Below are positions 1-8,186 of a stretch of DNA of 24,964 bases, piece after piece. The position numbers and the translations under genes were made by a program. Source of the DNA: Rhodoferax sp. (GTDB taxonomy: Bacteria > Pseudomonadota > Gammaproteobacteria > Burkholderiales > Burkholderiaceae_C); contig JAQTSL010000011.1 of assembly GCA_028711355.1 (NCBI GenBank), positions 1 through 24,964 of the forward strand, in the 5' to 3' direction. The number at the start of each line of letters is the position of its first letter. Position 1 is the stretch's first letter. The notes beneath the pieces are model-generated. The model did no database searches. It worked only from the letters and a program-made list of their open reading frames with translations, and was not told where the DNA came from.

Positions 1-208
1 CTTTCTTGGCTGGTGCAGCTTTCTTGGCTGGTGCAGCTTTCTTGGCTGGTGCAGCTTTCTTGGCTGGTGCAGCTTTCTTGGCTGGTGCAGCTTTCTTGGC
101 TGGTGCAGCTTTCTTGGCTGGTGCAGCCTTCTTGGCTGGTGCAGCCTTCGTAGCTGGTGCAGCTTTCTTGGCTGGTGCAGCTTTCTTGGCTGGTGCTACT
201 TTTTTTGC
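1..208. repeat. 18-bp tandem repeat (coding minisatellite)
   Basis: About eleven head-to-tail copies of an 18-base unit, CTTTCTTGGCTGGTGCAG on the plus strand, encode AAPAKK on the minus strand. The first seven copies are almost identical. Those nearer the gene start carry substitutions (for example at 128, 149 and 197). The period is a multiple of three, so gain or loss of a unit keeps the frame. The array continues to the left edge and its full length is unknown. Confidence 0.95.
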
Positions 209-250
209 AGGAGCCGTTTTTGTTGCGGCGGGTGTTTTTGCAGTTGCCAT
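1..250 (-). CDS. Histone H1-like Ala/Lys/Pro-rich DNA-binding protein (partial, 3' end outside window)
   Basis: The minus-strand frame starts with ATG at 250-248 and stays open to the window edge, so 83 codons are visible and the C-terminus is missing. The protein begins MATAKTPAATKTAPAKK and then repeats the hexapeptide AAPAKK about eleven times, with rare variants (AAPATK, VAPAKK). Lysine-rich, alanine/proline-rich tails of this kind occur in bacterial H1-like proteins of Bordetella, Burkholderia and Comamonadaceae and in AlgP of Pseudomonas. They bind DNA non-specifically and help organise the nucleoid. A clear Shine-Dalgarno sequence (AAGGAGA at 264-258) supports this start. No globular domain is visible. 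The exact function in this organism is inferred from composition alone. Confidence 0.8.
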   Translation of the reverse strand, partial: MATAKTPAATKTAPAKKVAPAKKAAPAKKAAPATKAAPAKKAAPAKKAAPAKKAAPAKKAAPAKKAAPAKKAAPAKKAAPAKK

Positions 251-257
251 TTTTGAT

Positions 258-272
258 TCTCCTTGATCAAGG
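258..272 (-). promoter_or_regulatory. Shine-Dalgarno overlapping a perfect 12-bp palindrome
   Basis: CCTTGATCAAGG at 261-272 is a perfect palindrome, and its left half overlaps the Shine-Dalgarno AAGGAGA (264-258) of the H1-like gene. It could be a dimeric regulator site or a weak RNA hairpin masking the ribosome binding site. Only the palindrome and the overlap are seen; the role is inference. Confidence 0.3.
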
Positions 273-771
273 TGCAAAGAGCACTCGTCGCACATCAGCG
301 TACAACAAGCGATTCAGGGTGTTGGAGGCATCCCCAGCACCTTGAATGGGGTGACACAGGCTGGCGTGCCGCGTAAGCGGTGCGATGCACTGTGCAGTAA
401 GTTGGTGAGTCAGCATCAATCACTCGTCCTGGCCGGGAATGACGGGCCTCTACAGGGGCTGCTGACGACAGTAAAAATTGGAGAGTAGTTGACGCGGCGC
501 TCGGCCAGTTGGGGTGCTGGCAAGCTGTGTGAAGAAAGCAAACTGGCAGTAGGTGTTACGTCTTCGTCCCAGGTCAACATAGAATTTTTCCGGTGCGCCG
601 ATTATGTGATGTGGCAATGAAAAATGAAAGCCTTTCACGCGACAGAAATATTCATCTGCAACACAGTGTTGCGCATCAGCACAGCATCCACCAATCGGTG
701 CTATGGCGCAGCGACACGAGTGGTGCAGACCGGGTTGATCTGTGCTGCAAAAAAAATAGTATGTGACCGAC
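273..771. other. Long intergenic region without a convincing gene
   Basis: About 500 bp separate the H1-like gene from the end of fbp. Open frames here lack family resemblance and typical codon use. The fbp stop is followed on the minus strand by a run of eight T (757-750), but I see no strong stem before it, so I do not call a terminator. The region should hold the promoter of the H1-like gene and perhaps an RNA. No tRNA or rRNA was recognised. Confidence 0.5.
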
Positions 772-1788
772 TCAACGGCCTTCGTGCTGGCTGTGGTGGT
801 AGCGGGTGAGTCGCTCCACTTCGTTGCCCGAACCCATGAACACACTGACGCGCTGGTGCAGTTGGGTCGGCACGATGTCCATGATGCGCTGCTGGCCGTC
901 GCTGGACCCAGCGCCGGCTTGTTCCATCAGCCAGCTCAGCGGGTTGGCCTCGTACAGCAGGCGCAACTTGCCGGGCTTCTCAGGCTCGCGCTGGTCCCAC
1001 GGGTACAGGAACACGCCACCGCGGCTCAGGATCCGGTGCACGTCGGCCACCATGCTACCGACCCAGCGCATATTGAAGTCTTTGCCGCGCGGACCATCCT
1101 TGCCTTGCAAGCATTCGTCGATGTAACGCTGCACTGGCTCGGCCCAGTGGCGCTGGTTGCTCATGTTGACGGCGAACTCCTGGGTGTCTTCGGGCACACG
1201 CAGGTTTTCTTCGGTCAGGATGAAGGAGCCCTGTTCGCGGTCGAGTGTGAACACTGTCACGCCGTCGCCCACGGTCAGCACCAGCGTCGTTTGCGGGCCA
1301 TAAACGCAGTAGCCAGCGGCTACCTGATTGGAGCCAGGTTGCAGAAAATCCTGTTCCGACACAGCACTGCCTTCTGGCTTGACCAGCACGCTAAAGATGG
1401 TGCCGATGCTCACGTTCACGTCAATGTTGCTGGAGCCGTCCAGCGGGTCGAACAGCAGCAGGTATTCACCTTGGGGGTAGCGATTGGGCACCACGTAAAT
1501 ACCCTCCAACTCCTCAGAGGCCATGGCTGCCAGGTGACCACCCCATTCGTTGGCTTCGATCAACACCTCGTTGGCGATGATGTCGAGTTTTTTCTGCATT
1601 TCGCCCTGCACGTTCTGGCTGTCGGCGCTGCCCATCACGTCGCCCAGGTCGCCCTTGTTAACCGCTTGACTGATGCGCTTGCAGGCGCGCGCCACGACCT
1701 CCAGCAGCAGGCGCAATTGCGACGGAATGTGGCCTTTGAGGCGTTGTTGTTCGACCAGGTAGCGGGTCAGCGAAATACGTTTGGGCAT
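772..1788 (-). CDS. fbp: Fructose-1,6-bisphosphatase class I
   Basis: This 338-residue protein has the usual length of class I FBPase, the cytosolic Mg-dependent enzyme that converts fructose 1,6-bisphosphate to fructose 6-phosphate in gluconeogenesis and the Calvin cycle. It carries GEMQKKLD around residue 62, an acidic metal site in ASEELEG around 90, and the metal/phosphate signature DPLDGSSNID around 114. Further conserved segments include GGVFLYPWD and ANPLSWLMEQAGG-like (here ANPLSWLMEQAGA) near 270-290. The start has GGAA a few bases upstream. It lies downstream of pepN on the same strand, separated by a dispersed palindromic repeat, and may be transcribed separately. Identification is firm. 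Confidence 0.97.
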   Translation of the reverse strand: MPKRISLTRYLVEQQRLKGHIPSQLRLLLEVVARACKRISQAVNKGDLGDVMGSADSQNVQGEMQKKLDIIANEVLIEANEWGGHLAAMASEELEGIYVVPNRYPQGEYLLLFDPLDGSSNIDVNVSIGTIFSVLVKPEGSAVSEQDFLQPGSNQVAAGYCVYGPQTTLVLTVGDGVTVFTLDREQGSFILTEENLRVPEDTQEFAVNMSNQRHWAEPVQRYIDECLQGKDGPRGKDFNMRWVGSMVADVHRILSRGGVFLYPWDQREPEKPGKLRLLYEANPLSWLMEQAGAGSSDGQQRIMDIVPTQLHQRVSVFMGSGNEVERLTRYHHSQHEGR

Positions 1789-1831
1789 GGCAAATTCCGA
1801 TCAAAGGGCAAGAAAATTTGTAAAGGCTTAT

Positions 1832-1902
1832 GTCATGCCGGACTTGATCCGGCATCCAGTGAATTTTGCAGCCACTGGATTGCGGGTCGGACCCGCAATG
1901 AC
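1832..1902. repeat. Dispersed palindromic repeat, copy 1 (three-arm foldback)
   Basis: This 71-bp element is bounded by GTCAT and ATGAC and contains three successive inverted repeats: TGCCGGA/TCCGGCA with a 5-nt loop, TCCAGTG/CACTGGA with an 11-nt loop, and ATTGCGGGTC/GACCCGCAAT. A second copy with a different primary sequence but the same folding is at 22957-23025. It sits between fbp and pepN. Elements with GTCAT...ATGAC ends are known as dispersed intergenic repeats in proteobacteria. I see no transposase. Confidence 0.85.
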
Positions 1903-1912
1903 ATGGGCCTTC

Positions 1913-4621
1913 TCAGTCCGCCAGTGCGCAGTTGACCACCTCACGCACATCGCTGCTCAAGTCGGATTTGGCCGCCACGCGCGCCAGCGCTTCACGTGCC
2001 GCGTTGCGATACGGTTCGGTCAGCTTTTTCCAGCGGTCCAGCGCACGCGCCAAACGGGCAGCCACCTGCGGGTTGATGGCGTCGAGTGAGAGCACCTGGT
2101 CGGCCCAAAACACATAGCCGGCCGCGTCGGTGCGGTGGAATGCCCCTGGGTTGGCGCTGCAGTAGCTAAAGATGACGCTGCGCGCGCGGTTCGGATTTTT
2201 CAGGTTGAAGTCGGGGTGTTTCATCAGTGCGCGCACCGCAGGCAAGACCTGGCCACCCGAATCGGTGCAGCCGGCTTGCAGGGCAAACCATTTATCCAGT
2301 ACCAACTCTTCATTTTTGAACAAACTGTGAAAACGCTCCAGCGCCGGTTTGGCCAATGCGTGGCCACTGTGCACCAGCGCGCTCAAGGCGCCAAGGCGGT
2401 CGGTCATGTTGTCAGCGTCTTTGAAGCGCTGGTAGGCCTTGCCAGGCCAAACCGTGTCACCGCTGGTGCGCGCGTCCAGGCACAAATAGCCAAGCGCCAT
2501 GGCGGCCAGGGCACGACGACCGCTGGAGAGCGTGTCGGGGCAGTAGCCGCCGTTGGCACGGTGCGCCTCGTACGCCCATTGCCAGTCGCTGACCAGCTCG
2601 TGTGCCAGTTGCGCACGCATGGCTTCACGCACCGCGTGGATGCGCCGCGGATCGACCACGTCGAGCTGTTCGGCGATGTAAGCCTCTGAGGGCAGCGTCA
2701 GCACCAGCTCTTTGAACGCGGCATCCAGCGTGGGGTGGCGCAGGACCGACCGCATGGCCGAAAGATAAGCATCATTCAGGCTTACAGCGCCTGCTGTAAC
2801 TGCGTCATTAGCTATTGAAGCAATAGCGCATCGCAAGCCCAGGCGTTGCCCGGCTTCCCAGCGGTTGAACGGGTCGGGGTCGTTCGCCAGCAACGTCAGC
2901 AACTGGGCGTCGGTGTAGTCAAAGTCCAGCATCACCGGGGCGCTAAAAGCCCGCAGGATCGACGGCACCGGTTGTTCGGCCACGTTCTCAAAAGTGATCG
3001 CTTGGCTGGCCTGCGTCAGCACCCACAGATAGCTGTCGCCCGCGCTGGCCAGTGTTCCTTGCACCTGCAACGGCAGGGTGGCACCGTTGGCGGCCCCCAC
3101 CAGCCCCAGACTGATCGGGATAACGAACGGTTGCTTGGCCTCCTGCCCCGGCGTGGCTGGGCAGCTCTGGGTCAACGTCAGGGTGTAGCTTTGTGCGCTA
3201 GCGTCATAGTGCCCGGTGGCCACTACGCGCGGTGTACCGGCCTGGCTGTACCAGCGCTTGAATTGCGGCAGCAGTCGCGCCAGCGCCGAATCAGGGTTGG
3301 CATCAGCAATGGTTTGCACAAAATCATCACAGGTCACCGCCTGGCCATCGTGGCGGGCAAAGTACAGTGTGATGCCTTTGGCAAAGCCGCTTCTGCCGAC
3401 CAAGGTCTGCATCATGCGCACCACCTCGGCACCTTTTTCATAGATGGTGACGGTGTAGAAGTTATTGATTTCGACGTAGCTGTCGGGTCGCACCGGGTGT
3501 GCCATCGGGCCAGCATCTTCGGGGAACTGGGCGGTGCGCAACACCCGTACGTCTTCGATCCGCTTGACGGCGCGCGCCGAGGCATCAGCGCACAGGTCCA
3601 TGCTGAATTCCTGGTCGCGAAACACCGTCAAGCCTTCTTTCAGGCTGAGCTGGAACCAGTCGCGGCAGGTGATGCGGTCGCCGGTCCAGTTGTGAAAGTA
3701 TTCGTGCCCGACCACCGACTCGATGTTGGCAAAATCAACATCGGTGGCGGTGGCCTGATTCGCCAGCACGTACTTGGTGTTGAAGATGTTCAGGCCCTTG
3801 TTTTCCATCGCGCCCATGTTGAAGTCGCTGGTGGCAACAATCATGAAGCGCTCCAGGTCCAGCGCCAGACCAAAGCGCGCTTCGTCCCAGATGATGGCGT
3901 TGATGAGCGACGCCATGGCGTGCTCGGTCTTGTCCATGTCACCGGGGCGCACATAGACCTGTAGCAGGTGCTCGCGGCCGTTGCGCGCGGTGATGCGCTG
4001 CTCACGCGCGACCAACTGGCCGGCCACCAGCGCAAACAGGTAGCAAGGCTTTTTGAACGGATCGACCCAGGTGGCAAAGTGGCGGCCATCTTCCAGCGCA
4101 CCGCTGTCAGCCAGGTTGCCGTTGGACAGCAGCACCGGATATTTGGCTTTGTCGGCACGCAGTGTCACGGTGAACATCGCCATCACGTCCGGGCGATCCA
4201 AAAAGTAGGTGATGCGCCGAAAGCCCTCGGCTTCGCACTGTGTGAAAAACGAGTCATTGCTGACGTACAGGCCCATCAGCTTGGTGTTTTTGACCGGCGC
4301 ACAGGTGGTGAAAATTTCAAGCTCAAACGGTGCGTCGCCTTCGGGCAGATTTTCCAGCACCAGTTGACCCGCATCCAGCTTGAACGAGGTGCCCGCGCCA
4401 TTGACCAGCACGCGCGCCAGATTGAGCTCGTCGCCGTCCAGGCGCAGGGCCTGTGCGGGCACGGCTGGGTTGCGGCGCAGTGTCATCTTGTTCAAGACGC
4501 GGGTTTTGGCCGGGTCCAGGTCAAAACTCAGGTGCACGGTGTCGATCAGAAAAGCCGGTGCGGCGTAGTCAGCCCGGCGCACCACGGTGGCCGGGGCGCT
4601 TGAGTCACGAAGTTGCAACAT
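1913..4621 (-). CDS. pepN: Aminopeptidase N (M1 family zinc metallopeptidase)
   Basis: This 902-residue protein matches the proteobacterial PepN type, which removes N-terminal residues from cytosolic peptides. The substrate-binding motif GAMEN lies near residue 270, and the zinc site HEYFHNW (HExxH) near 305, with the downstream ligand Glu in KEGLTVFRDQEF. The C-terminal helical domain is complete. The start has GGAG upstream (TTTGGAGACTCTTC before ATG). It follows prfB by 63 bp on the same strand and may be co-transcribed with it. A short segment near residues 600-615 is encoded by two adjacent hairpin sequences (2782-2827) and probably represents an in-frame repeat insertion in a variable loop. 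Confidence 0.97.
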   Translation of the reverse strand: MLQLRDSSAPATVVRRADYAAPAFLIDTVHLSFDLDPAKTRVLNKMTLRRNPAVPAQALRLDGDELNLARVLVNGAGTSFKLDAGQLVLENLPEGDAPFELEIFTTCAPVKNTKLMGLYVSNDSFFTQCEAEGFRRITYFLDRPDVMAMFTVTLRADKAKYPVLLSNGNLADSGALEDGRHFATWVDPFKKPCYLFALVAGQLVAREQRITARNGREHLLQVYVRPGDMDKTEHAMASLINAIIWDEARFGLALDLERFMIVATSDFNMGAMENKGLNIFNTKYVLANQATATDVDFANIESVVGHEYFHNWTGDRITCRDWFQLSLKEGLTVFRDQEFSMDLCADASARAVKRIEDVRVLRTAQFPEDAGPMAHPVRPDSYVEINNFYTVTIYEKGAEVVRMMQTLVGRSGFAKGITLYFARHDGQAVTCDDFVQTIADANPDSALARLLPQFKRWYSQAGTPRVVATGHYDASAQSYTLTLTQSCPATPGQEAKQPFVIPISLGLVGAANGATLPLQVQGTLASAGDSYLWVLTQASQAITFENVAEQPVPSILRAFSAPVMLDFDYTDAQLLTLLANDPDPFNRWEAGQRLGLRCAIASIANDAVTAGAVSLNDAYLSAMRSVLRHPTLDAAFKELVLTLPSEAYIAEQLDVVDPRRIHAVREAMRAQLAHELVSDWQWAYEAHRANGGYCPDTLSSGRRALAAMALGYLCLDARTSGDTVWPGKAYQRFKDADNMTDRLGALSALVHSGHALAKPALERFHSLFKNEELVLDKWFALQAGCTDSGGQVLPAVRALMKHPDFNLKNPNRARSVIFSYCSANPGAFHRTDAAGYVFWADQVLSLDAINPQVAARLARALDRWKKLTEPYRNAAREALARVAAKSDLSSDVREVVNCALAD
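2782..2827. repeat. Pair of short perfect hairpins inside pepN
   Basis: TTACAGC-gcct-GCTGTAA (2782-2799) and GCTATTG-aag-CAATAGC (2811-2827) are two perfect inverted repeats 11 bp apart within coding sequence. They encode part of the segment CAIASIANDAVTAG in a poorly conserved stretch of PepN. The GCTATT/AATAGC core resembles small AT-rich palindromic repeats I associate with Comamonadaceae genomes; that link is from memory and unverified. Confidence 0.5.
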
Positions 4622-4684
4622 GAAGAGTCTCCAAAAATTTTCGTTCCGATCGTACGATCAGGCCATCGTCCACCAGCCAATGGC

Positions 4685-5789
4685 TCATACGCCCTGCTTC
4701 AAAGACGCTTCAATAAAGGCATCCAGGTCGCCGTCGAGCACCTTCTGCGTGGCCGAGGTTTCGTAGTTGGTGCGCAGGTCCTTGATGCGGCTGTTGTCGA
4801 GCACATAACTGCGAATCTGGTGACCCCAGCCGACATCGGTTTTGCCGTCTTCCAACTTTTGCTGCTCTTCTTGCTGTTTGCGCAGTTCAAAGTCATACAG
4901 TTTGGAGCGCAGGCGCTTCCAGGCGATGTCGCGGTTGCCGTGCTGGCTGCGGCCGTCCTGGCACTGCACCACAATGCCGGTGGGCAGGTGCGTCATGCGC
5001 ACGGCCGAATCGGTCTTGTTGATGTGCTGGCCACCGGCGCCGCTGGCACGGAAGGTGTCAATGCGCACGTCGGCTGGGTTGATGTTGATCTCGATCGAGT
5101 CATCAATTTCGGGATAGACAAACACGCTGGCAAAGCTGGTGTGACGCCCGCCGGCTGAGTCAAACGGTGATTTGCGCACCAACCGGTGCACGCCGGTCTC
5201 GGTGCGCAGCAAGCCAAAGGCGTAATCGCCCTCGACCTTGAACGACGCGCCCTTGATGCCGGCGGTGTCACCGGCGGTTTCGTCTTCAATCTCGGTCTTG
5301 AAGCCCTTGCGCTCACAGTAGCGCAGGTACTGGCGCAGCAGCATGCTGGCCCAGTCGCAGGCCTCGGTGCCACCCGCGCCCGACTGAATATCAACAAAAC
5401 AATTCAGCGGGTCGGCCGGATTGTTGAACATGCGGCGGAATTCCAGGTCTTTGACGATCTGCTCGAGGCGCATGGCGTCGGCCTCAATCGTGATCAGACC
5501 CGCCACGTCGTTGTCGTCGCAGCTCATCTCAAATAACTCGGTGTTGTCCGACAGGTCGCGTTGCAGGCTGTCAATGCTGACCACCACGCCGTCGAGCAAT
5601 TTCTTTTCGCGGCCCAGCTCCTGGGCGCGTTTGGGGTCGTTCCAGACGGTCGGGTCTTCCAGGCTGGCGTTGACGGTCCTTAGTCGCTCAAACTTGGCAT
5701 CGTAGTCAAAGATACCCCCGTAAGTCAGCGGTCCGGCTGGTCAAATCCGCCAGTTGGTTGCCAAGGGCGTTGATGCGTTCTGCTTCCAT
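4685..5789 (-). CDS. prfB: Peptide chain release factor 2, with programmed +1 frameshift
   Basis: RF2 recognises UGA and UAA and triggers peptide release. Translation starts at ATG 5789-5787 (MEAERINALGNQLADLTSR..., AGGA upstream). It reads 27 codons to CTT (5711-5709), where an in-frame TGA (5708-5706) follows. Skipping one base (T5708) continues as CTT GAC TAC GAT (L-D-Y-D) in the long frame ending at 4685. The joined product is 367 residues, the normal RF2 length. The stop-codon recognition motif SPF is in RKSPFDSAGG, and the catalytic GGQ is in GAGGQHINKTDS. The gene should be annotated as a joined CDS (5709-5789 and 4685-5707). It is probably autoregulated: low RF2 favours frameshifting. 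pepN follows downstream. Confidence 0.97.
5705..5720 (-). promoter_or_regulatory. prfB frameshift signal (internal SD, CTT TGA C)
   Basis: On the minus strand the sequence reads CGGGGGTATCTTTGAC. It has a G-rich internal Shine-Dalgarno-like stretch, the slippery CUU codon, the UGA stop and the following C. This is the classical RF2 autoregulatory frameshift cassette. The usual AGGGGG is CGGGGG here, a small change in the stimulatory element. Confidence 0.95.
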
Positions 5790-5913
5790 GATGCGGATCC
5801 TGTACTTTTGTAGTGTGATTCAAATGAGAGCGCGATTTTCTCACGCTGGCCCAGTCTGCGGGGCTGCCCCATCAAATCTTGGAGAAGCCTGTCAGCATCA
5901 CGCCCCAACTGAC

Positions 5914-7935
5914 TCAGGTTTTCTGCGTGGCGCGGCGATTGGCAAACGCCACGTACCAGTCCAGACAGCCCGGGTTGGCCATGGCGTCGCGGTTGACCAC
6001 CTTGTCGATTGGCTGACCCAACAGCAGCTTTTTGATCGGCAGCTCTTGCTTTTTGCCCGACAGGGTGCGCGGAATCTCGGCCACCTGAAACACATCGTCG
6101 GGCACAAAACGTGGCGACAGCGCGGTGCGGATCGCCTGCGCAATGCGTGCGCGCAAGGCGTCGTCCAGTGGCACGCCGTCGCGCAGCACGACAAACAGCG
6201 GCATATAGCTGTCACGGCCCAGGTATTCCAGATCGACCACCATCGAATCGATCACCTCGGGCAACAATTCGACGGCGTTGTAGATTTCACTGGTGCCCAT
6301 GCGCAGACCGTAGCGGTTGATGGTGGCGTCGGAGCGGCCATAGATGATGCAGCCGCCCTGCTGCGTCACCTTGAGCCAGTCACCATGGCGCCAGACGTTG
6401 GGGTAGGTGTCGAAATAGCTCGACAGGTAACGCGCGTTGTTTCTGTCGCCCCACAGGTACAGTGGCATCGACGGAATCGGTTTCAGGCACACCAGTTCAC
6501 CCACCTCATCAACCACCGCCTGGCCCGATTCGCTCCAGGCCTCGACCGCGCAGCCGAGCATACGGCACTGCATTTCGCCGGCGTTCAACGGCAACTCGCG
6601 GTTGCCGCCGATAAAGGCGCTGGCAAAGTCGGTGCCGCCCGAGATATTGCACCACCAGATGTCTTCGGCCATGCCCAGGCGGTGGAACTGGTCGGTGCCC
6701 CATTGCTGCACCTCGGCCGACAAGGGCGAGCCGGTGGTACCCAGCGCGCGCACGCGCGACAAATCGCCACAAGTGGCCAGGTCGATCCCGGCTTTCATGC
6801 AACTGGCATAAAACGCCGCACCAGCGCCAAAGAAAGTGACTTGGGTGGCGGCGACAAAACGCCACAAGGTGGTCCAGTCGGGCTGGTCTTTGGTGCCGCC
6901 CGGGTTGCCGTCAAAAGTGCAGCAGGTGGTGCCGTCGAGCAAGCCGCTGATTTGCGCGTTCCACATCATCCAGCCGGTGCTGCTGTACCACATGAAACGC
7001 TCGCCCAGCGTGTTGGCGGCGTAGCTTGGGCCCAGGTCGTCGTGCAGCGTCTTGAGCGTCAGCCCGACCAGAATGATGCCGCCGTGCCCATGCACGATGG
7101 CTTTGGGCAAGCCGGTGGTGCCGCTGGAATAAACGATCCACAGCGGGTGGTCAAACGCTACCCAGAGCGGCTCAAAGGCGGATGTTTGTGCGTCATCACG
7201 CGCGCACACGGTGCTGAACAGAGCGTGCTCGGTGATGGCGGCCTGGGTGCCCAGGTTGTTGTGCACGATCAGGTGGGTCACGGTCGGCAAAGCGGCGCGG
7301 ATTTCGTTGACCACTGTGCTGCGGTCAATGTCGCGCCCGGCGTAGGTCACGCCGTCACAGGCAATCAACACCTTGGGCTCGATCTGGCGAAAGCGGTCCA
7401 GCACCGCCTGCGTGCCCATGTCGGGGGCGCAGACGCTCCAGACCGCGCCGATGCTGGCCGTGGCCAAAAACGCTATCACCGCCTCGGGCGCGTTGGGCAG
7501 ATAGGCCGCCACCCGGTCACCCGGCTGCACGCCCTGCGCTTGCAGATGCAGCGCTAGCGCAGCCGACTGGCGCTTGAGCTCAGACCAGCTCAGCGTTCGC
7601 GCCGGTGCGCCGGCAGCCAGACTTTTTTCGTCATGGCTGACCAGTGCGGGCATACCCGCAGCGTCGGCCGCCTGGACATGGCGAAACACCTGGCGCGCGT
7701 AATTGCACTGCGCACCCGGAAACCATTGCGCACCGGGCATACGCAGGTCGGCCAGCACCGCGCTGTGCGGTGTCGGTGATTGAATGTCAAAATAATCCCA
7801 GATGCTTTGCCAAAAAGCATCCAGGTCGGTCACCGACCAGCGCCACAGCGCGTGGTAGTCGTCAAAATGCAGTTGTCGCTGTGCTTGCAGCCAGTCTTGG
7901 TACAGGCGAAGTTGGGGGATGTAAGTTGGTTTCAT
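5914..7935 (-). CDS. aacS: Acetoacetyl-CoA synthetase (acetoacetate-CoA ligase)
   Basis: This 673-residue member of the ANL adenylate-forming superfamily would activate acetoacetate with ATP and CoA, feeding acetyl-CoA or polyhydroxybutyrate metabolism. The P-loop-like motif YSSGTTGLPKAIVHGHGG lies near residue 265. The adenylate-binding region includes WYSSTGWMMWN. The hinge/C-terminal domain contains GRSDATINRYGLRMGTSEIY and the acylated lysine region LSGKKQELPIKKLL near the end. Overall length and the N-terminal ACAS_N-like segment fit AacS better than acetate-CoA ligase. I chose ATG 7935 because homology begins with MKPTYIPQL; no strong ribosome site is seen. It diverges from uup. Confidence 0.9.
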   Translation of the reverse strand: MKPTYIPQLRLYQDWLQAQRQLHFDDYHALWRWSVTDLDAFWQSIWDYFDIQSPTPHSAVLADLRMPGAQWFPGAQCNYARQVFRHVQAADAAGMPALVSHDEKSLAAGAPARTLSWSELKRQSAALALHLQAQGVQPGDRVAAYLPNAPEAVIAFLATASIGAVWSVCAPDMGTQAVLDRFRQIEPKVLIACDGVTYAGRDIDRSTVVNEIRAALPTVTHLIVHNNLGTQAAITEHALFSTVCARDDAQTSAFEPLWVAFDHPLWIVYSSGTTGLPKAIVHGHGGIILVGLTLKTLHDDLGPSYAANTLGERFMWYSSTGWMMWNAQISGLLDGTTCCTFDGNPGGTKDQPDWTTLWRFVAATQVTFFGAGAAFYASCMKAGIDLATCGDLSRVRALGTTGSPLSAEVQQWGTDQFHRLGMAEDIWWCNISGGTDFASAFIGGNRELPLNAGEMQCRMLGCAVEAWSESGQAVVDEVGELVCLKPIPSMPLYLWGDRNNARYLSSYFDTYPNVWRHGDWLKVTQQGGCIIYGRSDATINRYGLRMGTSEIYNAVELLPEVIDSMVVDLEYLGRDSYMPLFVVLRDGVPLDDALRARIAQAIRTALSPRFVPDDVFQVAEIPRTLSGKKQELPIKKLLLGQPIDKVVNRDAMANPGCLDWYVAFANRRATQKT

Positions 7936-7997
7936 GGCGCGTAGCTTATCACCGCCCAGGCGCTGGCCGGTGCAAACGGTGGCTGGGCCATGCGTAG

Positions 7998-8050
7998 GCG
8001 CCTTGGCGGCCCAAGGCGCGCGCACATGACATCACGACTTTTAGTCGTGA
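7998..8050. promoter_or_regulatory. Two hairpins between divergent aacS and uup
   Basis: GCGCCTTGG-cggc-CCAAGGCGC (7998-8019, 9-bp stem) and TCACGACT-ttt-AGTCGTGA (8032-8050, 8-bp stem) are perfect inverted repeats in the 251-bp gap between the divergent genes. They could be operators for the divergent promoters or RNA structures in a leader. No T-tract follows either in a terminator arrangement. Function is unknown. Confidence 0.4.
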
Positions 8051-8171
8051 GTCGATGGGGAGCCAGGCCAGAGCGAGAACGGACGGTGTCAACGCACGGC
8101 GCGGTCTTGCAGTACACACTTTGAATCGCGCCCGCATTGGCACGCGCTCACTATCGCGTAGCCCCATCCCG

Positions 8172-8177
8172 GATAAT
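8172..8177 (+). promoter_or_regulatory. Candidate -10 box of uup, possibly leaderless
   Basis: GATAAT ends 9 nt before the ATG of uup (8187), so the expected transcription start is at or within a few bases of the start codon. No Shine-Dalgarno is present, which fits a leaderless or near-leaderless mRNA. No good -35 hexamer is seen at the standard distance, so confidence is limited. Confidence 0.4.
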
Positions 8178-8186
8178 CGCGGCCCT

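Noticed and set aside
1..208. CRISPR array
   Set aside because: The 18-bp units are contiguous without spacers and code for AAPAKK.
450..845. 131-codon minus-strand frame after fbp
   Set aside because: It overlaps the fbp 3' end, has cysteine/histidine-rich low-information sequence and no ribosome site.
1832..1902. tRNA gene
   Set aside because: The three-arm foldback looks cloverleaf-like but lacks T-loop, anticodon and CCA features, and it recurs at 22957.
763..1935. 390-codon open frame on the plus strand
   Set aside because: It is antisense to fbp and has no domain resemblance; long antisense frames are expected in high-GC genes.
5758..7557. 599-codon plus-strand open frame
   Set aside because: It lies opposite aacS, is His/Gln/Val-rich as typical of antisense frames, and shows no family motif.
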